Position numbers and translations under genes: made by a program. Positions 31,276-40,229 of a DNA stretch of 64,000 nucleotides are shown here, piece after piece. Each line of letters begins with the position of its first letter. Position 1 is the stretch's first letter. Source of the DNA: Thermoplasmata archaeon (lineage in GTDB: Archaea > Thermoplasmatota > Thermoplasmata > RBG-16-68-12). The notes beneath the pieces were generated by a model, which saw nothing but the letters and a program-made list of their open reading frames with translations, was not told the DNA's origin and searched no databases. The DNA is taken from assembly GCA_036395115.1 (NCBI GenBank), contig DASWDU010000018.1, forward strand, positions 1 to 64,000. Reading direction: 5' to 3'.

Positions 31276-31307
31276 CCATAGTACTATACAGACCCATAGG
31301 ACTATGG
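31276..31307. promoter_or_regulatory. Double palindrome over the promoter of the ribbon-helix-helix gene
   Basis: Two palindromes lie 18 bases apart: CCATAGTACTATAC (31276-31289, with the perfect core ATAGTACTAT) and CCATAG-GA-CTATGG (31294-31307). The TATA-like ACTATAC (31283-31289) sits in the first one, 29 bases before the ATG at 31315. This is the layout expected for autorepression by a small dimeric DNA-binding protein. Confidence 0.6.
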
Positions 31308-31314
31308 CGCGTCC

Positions 31315-31467
31315 ATGACAAAGCGTGACAAGCATCTCACGACGATTCAGCTGACGACCGAAACGCGCGATCGGATCTTCCGCTTGAAATTCCGCAAGAC
31401 CTACGACGAGTTCTTGCGGGAGCTCTGCGACTTGTTCGAGTCGGCTAACGCGGACGCACAAAAATGA
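31315..31467 (+). CDS. Small ribbon-helix-helix protein
   Basis: The protein has 50 residues: a basic start, the strand TTIQLTT, then ETRDRIFRLKF and TYDEFLRELCDLFE as two helices. This is the pattern of CopG/VapB-type DNA-binding proteins, in which the strand contacts DNA as a dimer. No toxin gene follows: the next gene is rfcL on the backbone. It is likely the autoregulator of the island, or an orphan antitoxin. The operator-like palindromes at its promoter support a DNA-binding role. Confidence 0.72.
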   Translation: MTKRDKHLTTIQLTTETRDRIFRLKFRKTYDEFLRELCDLFESANADAQK

Positions 31468-31613
31468 GCCTCGGAGTATCAGTTTACGTCCAACATATAA
31501 TTTGACACACGGTATTGTAGCGGCTATACAAAGCGCACGTCCCGCCTATTTCGCCCCTTTCGCTCGACCCGTTGATACTGTTATCCCGGCCGTCGGCATT
31601 CCGCGTCCGCGCG

Positions 31614-32987
31614 ATGACCGCGTGGACCGAGAAGCATCGGCCGAAGACCCTCGAGGAGATCGTCGGCAATCCGACCGCCGTGGCCGAACTTCGGAAATGG
31701 GCGGACGCTTGGCAGCGGGGCCGCCCGGAGAAACGCGCCGTGGCCCTACAAGGCGACCCCGGGGTCGGGAAGACGAGTGCGGCGCTCGCCCTCGCGAACG
31801 AGATGGGCTGGAGCGTCGTCGAGATGAACGCCTCGGACAGCCGCAACGCGGAGGCGATCCGCACGGTCGCGACCCGCGGAGCGGTCCTCCAGACGTTCAG
31901 CGACACGGGGGAGTTCCTGACGACGGAGAAGGGAGGGCGAAAACTGATCGTGCTCGACGAGGCGGACAACATCTTCGGGCGGGAAGACAAGGGCGGTGTC
32001 GCCGCAATCGTCGAGATGATCCAAGAGACGCAACAGCCCGTCTTGCTGATCGTGAACGACTACTACGCGCTCACCCGCCGATCGGCGTCGTTGAAGCGAC
32101 TCTGCAAGGCCATCAAATTTCAAGGCATTCACGATGACGCGATGAAAAAGATACTCCGCACCATTGCGTCCGGCGAAGGCCTCGATGCGGCGGACGACGT
32201 CCTCGACCTGATCGTAGAGCGGGCGAGCGGCGACTTGCGTTCCGCGATCAACGACTTCGAGTCGATTGCGATTGGCAAGAAGGAGGTCCTTGCACCCGCG
32301 ACGAAGTCACTCGGCTACCGGGATCGGGAGCTCACGATTTTCCCGGTCATCGAGGAAATCTTGCGGTCGGGCGATGCGAGGCGGGCCCGCGAGGCCGTCC
32401 GGAATCTTGACGAGACGCCGGAAGACCTCATCCTCTGGATCGACCAGAACCTCGCCCACGAATTCGGCCGGCCGGACGATCTCACGCGCGGGTACGACGT
32501 GCTGAGCCGAGCCGACCTCTTCCTGGGTCGAGTCCGTCGGCGCCAGAGCTACGGTCTGTGGTCGTACGCGCGCGAGCTCATGTCGAGCGGCGTAGCGGTA
32601 GCCCGGAGAGGACGTGCCCGCGGGGGACAGCTCGAGTTTCCGTTCTACCTGATTCAGATGGCGCGATCCCGGGCGCAGCGCGGCGCCCGGAACTCGGTCG
32701 CGGCCAAGTTCGCCCGCTACCTGCACGCGTCCCAGTCGCTCGTCCGCACGGACATCCTCCCGGTCCTGAAGGCCCTGTTCGCCGGGGACGAGGAACTCCG
32801 GATCCAGTTGACGGCCGAGCTCGGCCTCGATGAGCGCGAGGTCGCGTTCCTCCTCGATGAGGCGGAGGCGAGCCACGCGGTCAAGCATCTCCTGGAAAAG
32901 GCCGCCAAGATCGCCCGCCCGAAGGCCCGCGGGGCGACGGCCGGACGGCTCCACGCATTCGACGAGGGCGAGACGGACGATGCGTGA
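31614..32987 (+). CDS. rfcL: Replication factor C large subunit
   Basis: The 457-residue clamp-loader subunit opens the PCNA ring at primer ends. It begins WTEKHRPKTLEEIVGN, with Walker A GDPGVGKT at 47-54, EMNASDSRN, Walker B LIVLDEAD at 111-118 and the collar region to about residue 400. The lysine-rich C-terminal PCNA-binding tail of other RfcL proteins is reduced to a short acidic end. ATG 31614 is used because TATA-like GTTATCC lies about 34 bases upstream. The small-subunit gene is not in the window. Confidence 0.93.
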   Translation: MTAWTEKHRPKTLEEIVGNPTAVAELRKWADAWQRGRPEKRAVALQGDPGVGKTSAALALANEMGWSVVEMNASDSRNAEAIRTVATRGAVLQTFSDTGEFLTTEKGGRKLIVLDEADNIFGREDKGGVAAIVEMIQETQQPVLLIVNDYYALTRRSASLKRLCKAIKFQGIHDDAMKKILRTIASGEGLDAADDVLDLIVERASGDLRSAINDFESIAIGKKEVLAPATKSLGYRDRELTIFPVIEEILRSGDARRAREAVRNLDETPEDLILWIDQNLAHEFGRPDDLTRGYDVLSRADLFLGRVRRRQSYGLWSYARELMSSGVAVARRGRARGGQLEFPFYLIQMARSRAQRGARNSVAAKFARYLHASQSLVRTDILPVLKALFAGDEELRIQLTAELGLDEREVAFLLDEAEASHAVKHLLEKAAKIARPKARGATAGRLHAFDEGETDDA

Positions 32988-33555
32988 GACGGGCATCCGC
33001 CAGCGGGGCATCGTCGGCCGGCGGATGGCCTTCGATGAGGGGGAGATCGTCACGAAGTACACGGTCCCCTTCGTCGATTCGGGGTGGCGGGTCGCCTTCA
33101 CGGTCGTGGACCGGATCGGCGGACCGCCGCGCGTCGTCGACGCCGTGATCCGGGTCGAAGGGGACCGACTCCGCGCATCGAGCCGCACGGCGGACTTGCG
33201 GCCGATCGAGTCGATCCCGGCGGATCGCTTCGCGGCGCTCGTGCATTTCGATCCATGGTGGGCGTTCCGAGGGGTCTCCGGCGTGGACCGGCGGTGGATC
33301 GAGGCGATCTTTTCGACGAACATCGCACGGACGTTCGTGCGAGAGCATCGAACCCTGAAGGTCCACGACCTGCGCTTCTCCGACGATCTGCGGACGCTCG
33401 ATGCGGTCGTCACGAAGGACGAGGCGTTCCGGCCGATCGAGTTCCGTGCCGGGGAGATCGACCTGCTCCCGCTCCGGCGGCCAACCCATCGGCCCCAGGA
33501 GGCTGAGGCCCTCGGACGCGCGAAAGCCCTTTCTAAGTCGGGAATCGTCCGCTAA
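32980..33555 (+). CDS. Conserved-looking protein of unknown function, coupled to rfcL
   Basis: The 191-residue protein was not recognised. It overlaps the rfcL stop by eight bases, so it is in the same transcript. Strand-rich sequence (WRVAFTVVDRIGGPPRVVDAVIRVEGDRL) is followed by FDPWWAFRGVSGVDRRWIEAIF and a region with regular strands. There is no membrane segment, signal peptide or metal motif. Codon use matches the backbone, so it is probably a native gene. Confidence 0.65.
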   Translation: MRETGIRQRGIVGRRMAFDEGEIVTKYTVPFVDSGWRVAFTVVDRIGGPPRVVDAVIRVEGDRLRASSRTADLRPIESIPADRFAALVHFDPWWAFRGVSGVDRRWIEAIFSTNIARTFVREHRTLKVHDLRFSDDLRTLDAVVTKDEAFRPIEFRAGEIDLLPLRRPTHRPQEAEALGRAKALSKSGIVR

Positions 33556-33560
33556 CGAAG

Positions 33561-34247
33561 TCATGGAACGATATCCTTCGCGGGTTTCAAGAGCTTCAGT
33601 CGGACGCTCTCAATCTTCCGGGCCATCTCGTCCGTCGTCATCGCTCCTTGGTCATACTCGGCCATGATAGCCATGTACGGCGTCAGGGAGTCAACGACGC
33701 GGACTTCGGTGGCGGTGAAGATGCCGCACGGGCCATCGAGCCACTCCGTCTCTTGGTCGCTGATGATTTTCTCGACCTTGCGGTTGCCGGAATACCCGAG
33801 TGCGCCTTCCGTTGCGCTCTCGACCGCATGGCCGCGAAGATACGCGACGAGGACTTGAGGGACACGATCCTGCTGTTGTCGCAACTCGACCCAATGCCGC
33901 AGGTTCGCTACTCGGACCCAAGTCGTGATTCGGTGCCGCGCGAGGAAATTCCTCCATTCCTTGGCCATCGTGTGGTCGTCGCTCTTGACGTTGGTCAACT
34001 TCCCGTGCGGTCTCCTGGGCCAAATCCAATCGGAGGGCGCGTTGTACGGCGTTTCCGCCTTCCACGCCTTCAGGGCCTCGGAGGCGAGCGACGGAAGTCG
34101 AGCGATGACCGGCGAGTCTGTCTTGCACTTCCGGCCCGGCATCGACTCGGCCACAAAGGCTAGCGACCGTCCGAATTCACGGACATCGGACCATCGGAAC
34201 TGTCCGAGCTGATCATCGCTCTCCGTACACTGCCTCGTCCAGGTCAA
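33561..34247 (-). pseudogene. Degenerate tyrosine recombinase
   Basis: The frame resembles the C-terminal half of a tyrosine integrase: FRWSDVREFGRS, then KTDSPVIARLPSLASEALKAW (the region after the first Arg), later NLRHWVEL and VAYLRGHAVESATEGALGYSG, which correspond to HxLRH and LGH...Y. The first catalytic Arg before RWSDV and the usual His of HxLR are absent, and the N-terminal domain is missing, with a stop just upstream. It is read as a remnant of an integrated element. Composition is less GC-rich than that of rfcL. Confidence 0.55.
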
Positions 34248-34476
34248 AATACTTTGGGGTGTCAGAATTACCGGCCCAAAATCATGGTTTCATGTATTCT
34301 GCGGGTGCGACGCCCCCAGCTATCCGCCTCTCGGCTTCGGCGAACTCCATGCTCTCGATTTCCCGGGCCTTCAGTTTCTTCCAAAAGTCGGAACTCGGTT
34401 CCCCGCTGAAACCGGAACTAGAACCTTACGTCGTCGTGGAGGCGAAGATGGCCCGCGAGGTTTCAATAGCGTTCGG

Positions 34477-34848
34477 ATGATGCGGAGGCCAATGGAGAAG
34501 GGAACCAAGCGAATTGTGCTTGTGATTGTCGCGGTTGCTTTGGCTGTCGTCTTGCTGGGATACCATTCGTCAACCCTTATCGTGATAGTGGGCAGCGATC
34601 ATCCCGTGTACCCGATGACGTACACCGTCAACGTGGATGGAAACATCAGGGCGGAAGGTATTCTGGAGCCTGGTCAGTTGGTCCGCATTACGATACCCTT
34701 GTCGTGGTGGGGGCTTGGCTCTTGTGTGGGAGTGAGGCTCCAGGTCACCTTCCAGAGCGCAGACTATGGCCCAGCGACGTTTGGTTCTGGGCTGACACAC
34801 TACGTCTGCGTGGGCCGGACACGGGAGGTAAGGTATGTGGTTCCATGA
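34477..34848 (+). CDS. Predicted membrane-anchored small protein
   Basis: The protein has 123 residues. A basic start (MMRRPMEKGTKR) precedes one transmembrane segment (IVLVIVAVALAVVLLGY), and the rest is a small beta-rich extracellular domain with Cys in GLGSCVGVRL and THYVCVG that may form a disulfide. It has no recognised family. It lies between a decayed integrase and a decayed zinc-ribbon gene, so it may be island cargo. A frame with further strand-like sequence follows after its stop (ending FEVTVKSCVP at 34949), so the original protein may have been longer. Confidence 0.5.
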   Translation: MMRRPMEKGTKRIVLVIVAVALAVVLLGYHSSTLIVIVGSDHPVYPMTYTVNVDGNIRAEGILEPGQLVRITIPLSWWGLGSCVGVRLQVTFQSADYGPATFGSGLTHYVCVGRTREVRYVVP

Positions 34849-34969
34849 GAGGTCGCGTGATTTGCGGCGGGCTACGATCCACCGACTTCCGACCCAAAGT
34901 GGCAGGCGCGGACACGTTCGAAGTAACCGTGAAGTCCTGCGTGCCGTAAGATTCACCTCGGCACCTCGG

Positions 34970-35215
34970 TCAAAGGGTTCCCGTCGCTCGAGTCCCAAAG
35001 ATGGGATTGGACCCAGTTGTCGATATCGTTTCATCCCCGCACTTGCGGCACGGCCCCTGCTCTGTCTTTCCCAATGCCTGCGCAGGATGACTCGGACCGC
35101 TTCTTCCCCTTCGACACAGTCGCAGGGCTCGACCCGATGGTCGTAATAGCCTAGGCTCGGTGATGCCATTCGCCGAGCAGATAATACGCCTCGATTCCGC
35201 ACACGCCACAATGGG
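34970..35215 (-). pseudogene. Frameshifted zinc-ribbon protein
   Basis: Three frames together spell one small protein: HCGVCGIEAYYLLGEWHHRA, then YYDHRVEPCDCVEGEEAVRV, then KTEQGPCRKCGDETI. The two CxxCG pairs would make a zinc ribbon. A stop after HHRA and a second shift break the gene. No single frame has both halves. Confidence 0.45.
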
Positions 35216-35479
35216 AAACGGAGAGTTTTTCGTTCCTGAGGGTCAGGATTGCGGCTCTAAAACTCTCAGGTCAGACCAATCCTATAGCGTTCCCCTTCCG
35301 GTCGCGACAGCGGGATGGGGCGTCCTATCCTCGGTAGCACTTGGATTCTGGAGTCGGTCTCTCGCCGCGAATCCGAAAATGGAAAGGGCCGGGCGGTTGG
35401 GCCCGGCATGCAGGGAACAGGGAAGTCGGGGGTGCGGGACGCGAGTTGTTTATCGGTCGATTTCCGCTCGCGAAAGCCC

Positions 35480-35485
35480 TTTAAC
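35480..35485 (+). promoter_or_regulatory. TATA box of taw1
   Basis: TTTAAC (within CCCTTTAACCC) is centred 27 bases before the ATG at 35509. It rules for this ATG and against the one at 35497. Confidence 0.5.
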
Positions 35486-35508
35486 CCGAGCGGCTCATGC
35501 AGCGGCGG

Positions 35509-36447
35509 ATGGACCCGGAGAAGAAGGACGTCCTCGAGCGGCAAGGCTACCGAATCGTGGGGGAGCACAGCGGCGTCAAGCTCTGCCATTGGACGAAGGC
35601 CAGCCTGACGAAGGGCATCGGCTGCTACAAGCAGACGTTCTACGGCATCGAGAGCCACCGGTGCCTCCAGATGACGCCGACCGTGGACGCGTGCAACCTG
35701 TCGTGCCAGTTCTGCTGGCGCACGCAGGAGTGGGGATCGGACAGCCTGCTCGGAGCGGACGACCCCGCGTTCATCGTGGACGAATCGATCCGGGCGCAAC
35801 GCGAGCTGTTGAGCGGATACAACGGCAACCCGAACGTCAGCCGGGAACGGTTCCTGGAGGCATGGCATCCTTCGAACGTCGCGATCAGCCTGACGGGCGA
35901 GCCGACGCTCTACAAGCGGCTCGGCGAGATGATCGACGAGTTCAAGCGCCGCAACATGTCCACGTTCCTTGTGACGAACGGCACGACCCCGTCGGTCTTG
36001 CGGCGGATGCGCGCGGAGGGCCGACTCCCGACGCAGTTGTACGTCACCGTGGCGGCCCCGAACGAGGAGGTATACCGCAAGCTCGTGGCGCCGAAGTCGG
36101 ACCACGAGTTCCGCAAGCTCAGGGAGACGCTCGCCCTCCTCCCGACCCTCCCCACGCGCACGGTCATCCGCCACACGCTCGTGCAGGGCTGGAACCTGGG
36201 CTGGGAGGACGAATACGCCGAGCTGGACCGCCTCGCGAAGCCGATGTTCATCGAGTGCAAGGGCTATAGCTTCGTCGGCGAGAGCCGCCTCCGCCTCCAG
36301 GCGGACAACGTCCCCTCCCACGCTTCGATCCGGACCTTCGCGGGACGCTTGGCGGACCGCGTCGGGTACCGACCCGCGGCGGAGCGAGAGGACAGTCGAG
36401 TCGTCCTCCTGACCCGGGATGGGCGACTCCACCCTCTTTCCGGCTGA
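35509..36447 (+). CDS. taw1: tRNA 4-demethylwyosine synthase Taw1
   Basis: This radical-SAM enzyme builds the tricyclic base 4-demethylwyosine on G37 of tRNA-Phe from N1-methylguanosine and pyruvate. With this start the radical-SAM cysteines are Cys62, Cys66 and Cys69 (CNLSCQFC), and Cys26, Cys39 and Cys52 hold the second iron-sulfur cluster. These are the numbers known for the Methanocaldococcus enzyme, which confirms the start. YKQTFYGIESHRCLQMTP and SLTGEPTLY are also typical. The 312 residues are a complete enzyme. Confidence 0.95.
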   Translation: MDPEKKDVLERQGYRIVGEHSGVKLCHWTKASLTKGIGCYKQTFYGIESHRCLQMTPTVDACNLSCQFCWRTQEWGSDSLLGADDPAFIVDESIRAQRELLSGYNGNPNVSRERFLEAWHPSNVAISLTGEPTLYKRLGEMIDEFKRRNMSTFLVTNGTTPSVLRRMRAEGRLPTQLYVTVAAPNEEVYRKLVAPKSDHEFRKLRETLALLPTLPTRTVIRHTLVQGWNLGWEDEYAELDRLAKPMFIECKGYSFVGESRLRLQADNVPSHASIRTFAGRLADRVGYRPAAEREDSRVVLLTRDGRLHPLSG

Positions 36448-36465
36448 GAGAATTCACGGCGGCGG

Positions 36466-36474
36466 TTTTTATAA
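36466..36474 (+). promoter_or_regulatory. TATA box of the membrane protein gene at 36507
   Basis: TTTTTATAA is centred 37 bases before GTG 36507, leaving a leader of about ten bases. Confidence 0.6.
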
Positions 36475-36506
36475 CCCCTTCCGGATACGACGCCATTCCT
36501 CTCCAA

Positions 36507-37151
36507 GTGGTGCGCGCCATCCGGCGCGGGTACGACGTTATCGTGGTCCGCGTGAGGAAGCTCGGTCGGCGAAAGATCCTCATCGCGGTCGTCGTCGCCG
36601 CGGTCCTCCTCGTCGTCGGACTCAGCATGGGCCGGGTCGATCTGCTCGGGGTCCTGACCGGCGCCTATGACACGCCTTGGCTCTACATGCTCATCGCCTT
36701 CAGCTACGCAATCCTCGTGGCGGTCATCCTGCCGATTCCGATCGAGATTGCCCTGTTGCCTCCGCTCCTCGATTCCCGATGGGGCTACATGGCTGGCACG
36801 GCCCTCGCGATCGCGGCGGGCAAGACGATCGGCGCGTGGCTGATCTTCTGGTTCGGGCTGAACCTCGAGGGCTCGGTACGGAAGTGGTCGGACCGGTGGC
36901 GGCTTGCCCGCTGGTTCGTCGCGAAGGCGGAGAAGTTCGTCGGGAAGACGGGGTACACCGGAGTCTATCTGCTCCTCAGCGTCCCCCTGATGAGCGACAC
37001 GATCCCGATCTACGTGTACTCCCTCTTCAACGCCGAAGGCAAGGCGCTCGAACGGAACATGTTCCTCATCGCAAATTTCCTTGCCGCGCTGAATCGCGTC
37101 GCCGTCCTGGGCGTGGCCTACGTGATCGGCGCGAACCTGTTCGCCCGGTGA
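36507..37151 (+). CDS. SNARE-associated/DedA-type (VTT-like) membrane protein
   Basis: The 214-residue integral membrane protein has about five hydrophobic segments. ILPIPIEIALLPPLL and the GWGYMAGT-like block followed by AAGKTIGAWLIFWFG match the VTT/DedA core (P-x-E and G..GxxxG region), and VYLLLSVPLMSDTIPIYVYSLF corresponds to the second half with the re-entrant loop. Relatives scramble or carry lipids. The substrate here is unknown. It starts with GTG, and an alternative GTG follows at once. The NOG1-like gene follows after 39 bases with its own TATA. Confidence 0.68.
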   Translation: MVRAIRRGYDVIVVRVRKLGRRKILIAVVVAAVLLVVGLSMGRVDLLGVLTGAYDTPWLYMLIAFSYAILVAVILPIPIEIALLPPLLDSRWGYMAGTALAIAAGKTIGAWLIFWFGLNLEGSVRKWSDRWRLARWFVAKAEKFVGKTGYTGVYLLLSVPLMSDTIPIYVYSLFNAEGKALERNMFLIANFLAALNRVAVLGVAYVIGANLFAR

Positions 37152-37160
37152 CGCCCGAAC

Positions 37161-37167
37161 CCTTATC
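37161..37167 (+). promoter_or_regulatory. TATA box of the NOG1-like GTPase gene
   Basis: CCTTATC is centred 27 bases before the GTG at 37191, in accordance with a leaderless transcript. Confidence 0.45.
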
Positions 37168-37190
37168 CGCGAACGCGGATTGGCGCGGCG

Positions 37191-38174
37191 GTGTTCGAGC
37201 TCCCGTCGATCCTGACCGCGGACGGCCTCCTGGACAAGGCGTTCGGTCGCGCGATGAAGGCGACCGCCAAGGGCCCGGACCGCATGACGCGGGCGCGGAA
37301 CCTCGCGATCATGCGCGTGGGGACCGCCGGAAAGGCGATCGAATCGACGCTGCGCGGATACGTGAAAGGATTCCCGACCCTGGATCGGCTGCCGCCGTTC
37401 TACCGCGAACTCGTCGACGTCCTGGTCGACGTCGGCGCGTTGAAGAAGCACCTCGGTGCGGTCGACTGGGCGGCGCAGAAGGCGGCGGAGATCACGCGGC
37501 AGTACCGCCGCCGGATCGGGCGGGGGCCGGGGACCGACATCGGCGCGCTTCGGCGGGAGGCGTTCGGCCGACTGTCCTCCCTCGTGCATCAGGTGAGCGG
37601 GGACCTCGACGCCCTCGTCGAGGCGCGACGGGCCCTTCGAAAGCTCCCGTCGATCGATCCGGACGTGCCGACGATTGTCGTCGCGGGTTATCCGAACGTC
37701 GGCAAGAGTTCGTTCGTCCGCGCCGTATCGTCCGGTCGGCCGAAGATCGCCGATTATCCCTTTACGACGAAGGGCGTCTCGCTCGGTCACATCGAACGCG
37801 GGGTACGTCGGTACCAGATCCTCGACACCCCGGGGATCCTCGACCGCCCCATGGAAAAGCGGAACCGAATGGAGCGCCAGGCGATCGCCGCGCTCCGGCA
37901 TCTCGCCGAGGCCATCGTGTTCCTCCTCGATCCGACGGAGACGTGCGGCTACCCGCTCGACGACCAGGTGCGGCTCCTCGAGGAGGTCAGGGCCCTCTTC
38001 CCGGACGTCCCGCTCGTCGTCGCGGAGAACAAGGCCGACCTCGAGGGTCCGTCGCGGGGCCACCTGCGGATCTCTACCCTCACTGGCGCGGGGGTCGGGG
38101 ACGTGCTGGACCGGGTCCTCTCGACCCTCACCAGCCGCGATCCTGCATTCGCGCTTCGATCGGCATCGCCTTAG
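37191..38174 (+). CDS. NOG1-like GTPase
   Basis: The protein has 327 residues. The first 155 are helical and match the NOG1 N-terminal bundle ([21 protein letters not shown]). The GTPase domain has G1 GYPNVGKSS at 166-174, G2 region PFTTKG, G3 DTPGILD, G4 ENKADL and a final [11 protein letters not shown]. In eukaryotes NOG1 acts in 60S ribosome assembly, and the archaeal proteins are thought to do likewise. Its 3' end overlaps the convergent pdxS by 47 bases. Confidence 0.9.
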   Translation: MFELPSILTADGLLDKAFGRAMKATAKGPDRMTRARNLAIMRVGTAGKAIESTLRGYVKGFPTLDRLPPFYRELVDVLVDVGALKKHLGAVDWAAQKAAEITRQYRRRIGRGPGTDIGALRREAFGRLSSLVHQVSGDLDALVEARRALRKLPSIDPDVPTIVVAGYPNVGKSSFVRAVSSGRPKIADYPFTTKGVSLGHIERGVRRYQILDTPGILDRPMEKRNRMERQAIAALRHLAEAIVFLLDPTETCGYPLDDQVRLLEEVRALFPDVPLVVAENKADLEGPSRGHLRISTLTGAGVGDVLDRVLSTLTSRDPAFALRSASP

Positions 38175-39132
38175 CGTCGAGGCCTTTCATCGCCAAGCCG
38201 ATCCCCTTCGAGACCTCGGCGACCGTGCTCGGGTCGTCGAAGTGGGCGACGGCATCGACGATCGCGCGGCCTCGCGTCTCCGGGTTCTCCGACTTGAAGA
38301 TCCCCGATCCGACGAAGACGCCGTCGCAGCCCATGAGCATCATCATCGCGGCATCGGCCGGCGTCGCGATCCCGCCGGCCGCGAAGTTCACGACCGGCAG
38401 TCGCTGGATCTTCTTCACCTCGCCGAGGATTTGGAAGATCCCCTCCGCGATGTCGTCCAAGGTCGCGCCCGCGAATACGACGTCGGCCTCGTGGACGACG
38501 ACGGGCTCCTGGCCGTGCGCGGTCCGGACCTCCCGCAGAAGAGTCGTGAAGCTGTCCGCGAACTTCGTCGCGATCCCGTAGAGCCGGTCGTTGTCCTGCG
38601 ACTTGAGCTCCGCGATCGCCTGCGTCATGAGGCGCATATGGCGGACCGCCTCGACGACGTCGCCGGTGCCAGGCTCGCCCTTCGTGCGGATCATCGCCGC
38701 GCCTTCCCATACACGCCGCACCGCCTCGCCGAGGTTGCGGGCCCCGCAGACGAACGGGACCTCGAAAGCGCGCTTGTTGACGTGGAAGAACGGATCGGCG
38801 GGCGTCAGGACTTCCGACTCGTCGATCATGTCCGCGCCGAGGGACTCGAGTGCCCGGGCCTCGGCCTCGTGACCGATGCGGCACTTCGCCATCACGGGGA
38901 CCGTGACGGCGTCCATGATCTCCTGAATCTTGATGGGGTCCGCCATGCGAGCCACGCCGCCCGCCGCGCGGATGTCCGCAGGCACTCGCTCGAGCGCCAT
39001 CACCGCGACCGCGCCCGCTTCTTCCGCGATCAGCGCCTGCTCGGCGTTCGTCACGTCCATCACGACGCCGCCCTTCTGCATCTTCGCAAAGCCGCGCTTG
39101 AGCAGTTCCGTGCCGAATCGCAGGCGGGTCAA
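38128..39132 (-). CDS. pdxS: Pyridoxal 5'-phosphate synthase subunit PdxS
   Basis: The 334-residue TIM barrel makes PLP from ribose 5-phosphate, glyceraldehyde 3-phosphate and ammonia. [39 protein letters not shown] and [12 protein letters not shown] (with the lysine that binds the sugar), and [17 protein letters not shown] are the family blocks. No ATG precedes them in frame near enough. A TTG at 39132 gives the usual N terminus, [10 protein letters not shown]. The glutaminase PdxT gene is not in the window. Confidence 0.93.
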   Translation of the reverse strand: MTRLRFGTELLKRGFAKMQKGGVVMDVTNAEQALIAEEAGAVAVMALERVPADIRAAGGVARMADPIKIQEIMDAVTVPVMAKCRIGHEAEARALESLGADMIDESEVLTPADPFFHVNKRAFEVPFVCGARNLGEAVRRVWEGAAMIRTKGEPGTGDVVEAVRHMRLMTQAIAELKSQDNDRLYGIATKFADSFTTLLREVRTAHGQEPVVVHEADVVFAGATLDDIAEGIFQILGEVKKIQRLPVVNFAAGGIATPADAAMMMLMGCDGVFVGSGIFKSENPETRGRAIVDAVAHFDDPSTVAEVSKGIGLAMKGLDAKAMPIEARMQDRGW

Positions 39133-39183
39133 GTCGAGGTCGAGCGGGATGGTTTGCCTCCGGGCTGAGCTACGGGCCGTGCC

Positions 39184-39197
39184 TATTTCTATTTTAC
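39184..39197 (-). promoter_or_regulatory. TATA region of pdxS
   Basis: On the minus strand GTAAAATAGAAATA gives a strong A/T-rich element. Transcription would begin near 39163. A GGAGG follows in the leader, about 20 bases before the TTG, which is too far to be a good ribosome-binding site for it. The 250 bases between here and the small gene at 39446 hold only a stop-bounded fragment (ending in SEWMPPFPWPNA) and no clear gene. Confidence 0.45.
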
Positions 39198-39445
39198 GGG
39201 CCCCGTTCCTTGAAAGCATGTGTCGGTAATGCTGAGACTACTTCGCTGACGCGCCGCTCCGAGTGGTGGACATCTCGGAGTGGATGCCGCCCTTCCCGTG
39301 GCCAAATGCCTGATGCAGCCAAGGAGTCCTCATCGCCACGCGGGCAACTAATGCTTGATAAATTTGCATTGTTTGTGGCCGGCAGGCGACGGAGGAACTG
39401 CCTTGTTGGCTATGCAGCGGAACCGGCGTGGTTCCCTCATTACTA

Positions 39446-39571
39446 GTGCCGCGCAAGATCGGATGGTGGAGTCAACGCGACACTGAGTGCACAGAGTGCA
39501 AGGGCAACGGCAGGCTAGGCTATTGTGCGCAAGATGCGGCCTTCAAGCAGAGCGAAGTGAATCGTCAGTAG
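39446..39571 (+). CDS. Small zinc-knuckle protein, possible remnant
   Basis: A 41-residue frame contains CTECKGNGRLGYC, a DnaJ-type CxxCxGxG knuckle with a third Cys. The start GTG is weakly supported, with no TATA at the right distance. Such a motif might belong to a once larger protein. The DNA is less GC-rich than the neighbours. Given as a low-confidence gene. Confidence 0.3.
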   Translation: MPRKIGWWSQRDTECTECKGNGRLGYCAQDAAFKQSEVNRQ

Positions 39572-39660
39572 GAGGATGAGTACCGGAGTCTGACCGCGGC
39601 CCGCTCCAAGACAATTCGTGCGGTGCTCGATCAGGCGTGCTAGGTCGAGTTTCCGGAAAC

Positions 39661-39667
39661 ACTTAAG
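39661..39667 (+). promoter_or_regulatory. TATA box of the UPF0200 operon
   Basis: ACTTAAG is centred 29 bases before the GTG at 39693, in line with a leaderless transcript for the four-gene run to 42731. Confidence 0.5.
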
Positions 39668-39692
39668 AGAGCCCTCCGTTTCCTCGCGGCCC

Positions 39693-40229
39693 GTGCAGGT
39701 CGTATGCGTCACCGGGATGCCCGGATGCGGCAAGGAGGAGGTCCTGTCCGTGGCGCAGGAGCTGGGTTTTTCGATCGTCCGCATGGGAGACGTCGTGCGG
39801 GAGGACGCCCGACGCCGCGGCCTCCCGATTACCGATGCCGCCGTCGGCGGGCTGGCCCACGCGGAGCGCGAGGCGCACGGGTACGGTGTTTGGGCGGAGC
39901 GGACTTTGCCGCGGATCCAGGGGGAACGGGTGCTCGTCGATGGCCTTCGCGGCCGCGCGGAACTGGATGTGTTCCGCAAGGCGTTCGGGGACCATCTGAC
40001 CGTCGTCGCGGTCCACGCCTCTCCGACGACCCGCTACCAACGGATGATGAAACGCCGCCGAATGGACGACGCGCCTGGCAACGAGGCGTTCCGCGGCCGA
40101 GACATCCGGGAGCTCGGCTGGGGACTGGGCGAGGTCATCGCGACCGCGGACGTCATGCTCGTGAACGAGGGCTCCCTGGAGGAGTTCCGTGGGCAGGCGC
40201 GCGCGACGTTGGAGCGGCTGCATGGCTAA
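39693..40229 (+). CDS. UPF0200 P-loop NTPase
   Basis: The protein has 178 residues with VQVVCVTGMPGCGKEEV at the N terminus (P-loop GMPGCGKE), IVRMGDVVREDARRRG, VLVDGLRGRAELDVF and ARERRMMKRRRMDD-like sequence (here TTRYQRMMKRRRMDD). This is the archaeal UPF0200 family, related to dephospho-CoA and nucleotide kinases, whose substrate is unknown. It is first in an operon with the exosome-associated protein, in the order often seen in archaea, and overlaps it by eight bases. Confidence 0.85.
   Translation: MQVVCVTGMPGCGKEEVLSVAQELGFSIVRMGDVVREDARRRGLPITDAAVGGLAHAEREAHGYGVWAERTLPRIQGERVLVDGLRGRAELDVFRKAFGDHLTVVAVHASPTTRYQRMMKRRRMDDAPGNEAFRGRDIRELGWGLGEVIATADVMLVNEGSLEEFRGQARATLERLHG

Noticed and set aside
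34259-34480. A 73-codon frame on the plus strand behind the decayed integrase
   Set aside because: The opposite strand has a more protein-like fragment here (DFWKKLKAREIESMEFAEAE), itself without a clear start, so neither was called a gene.
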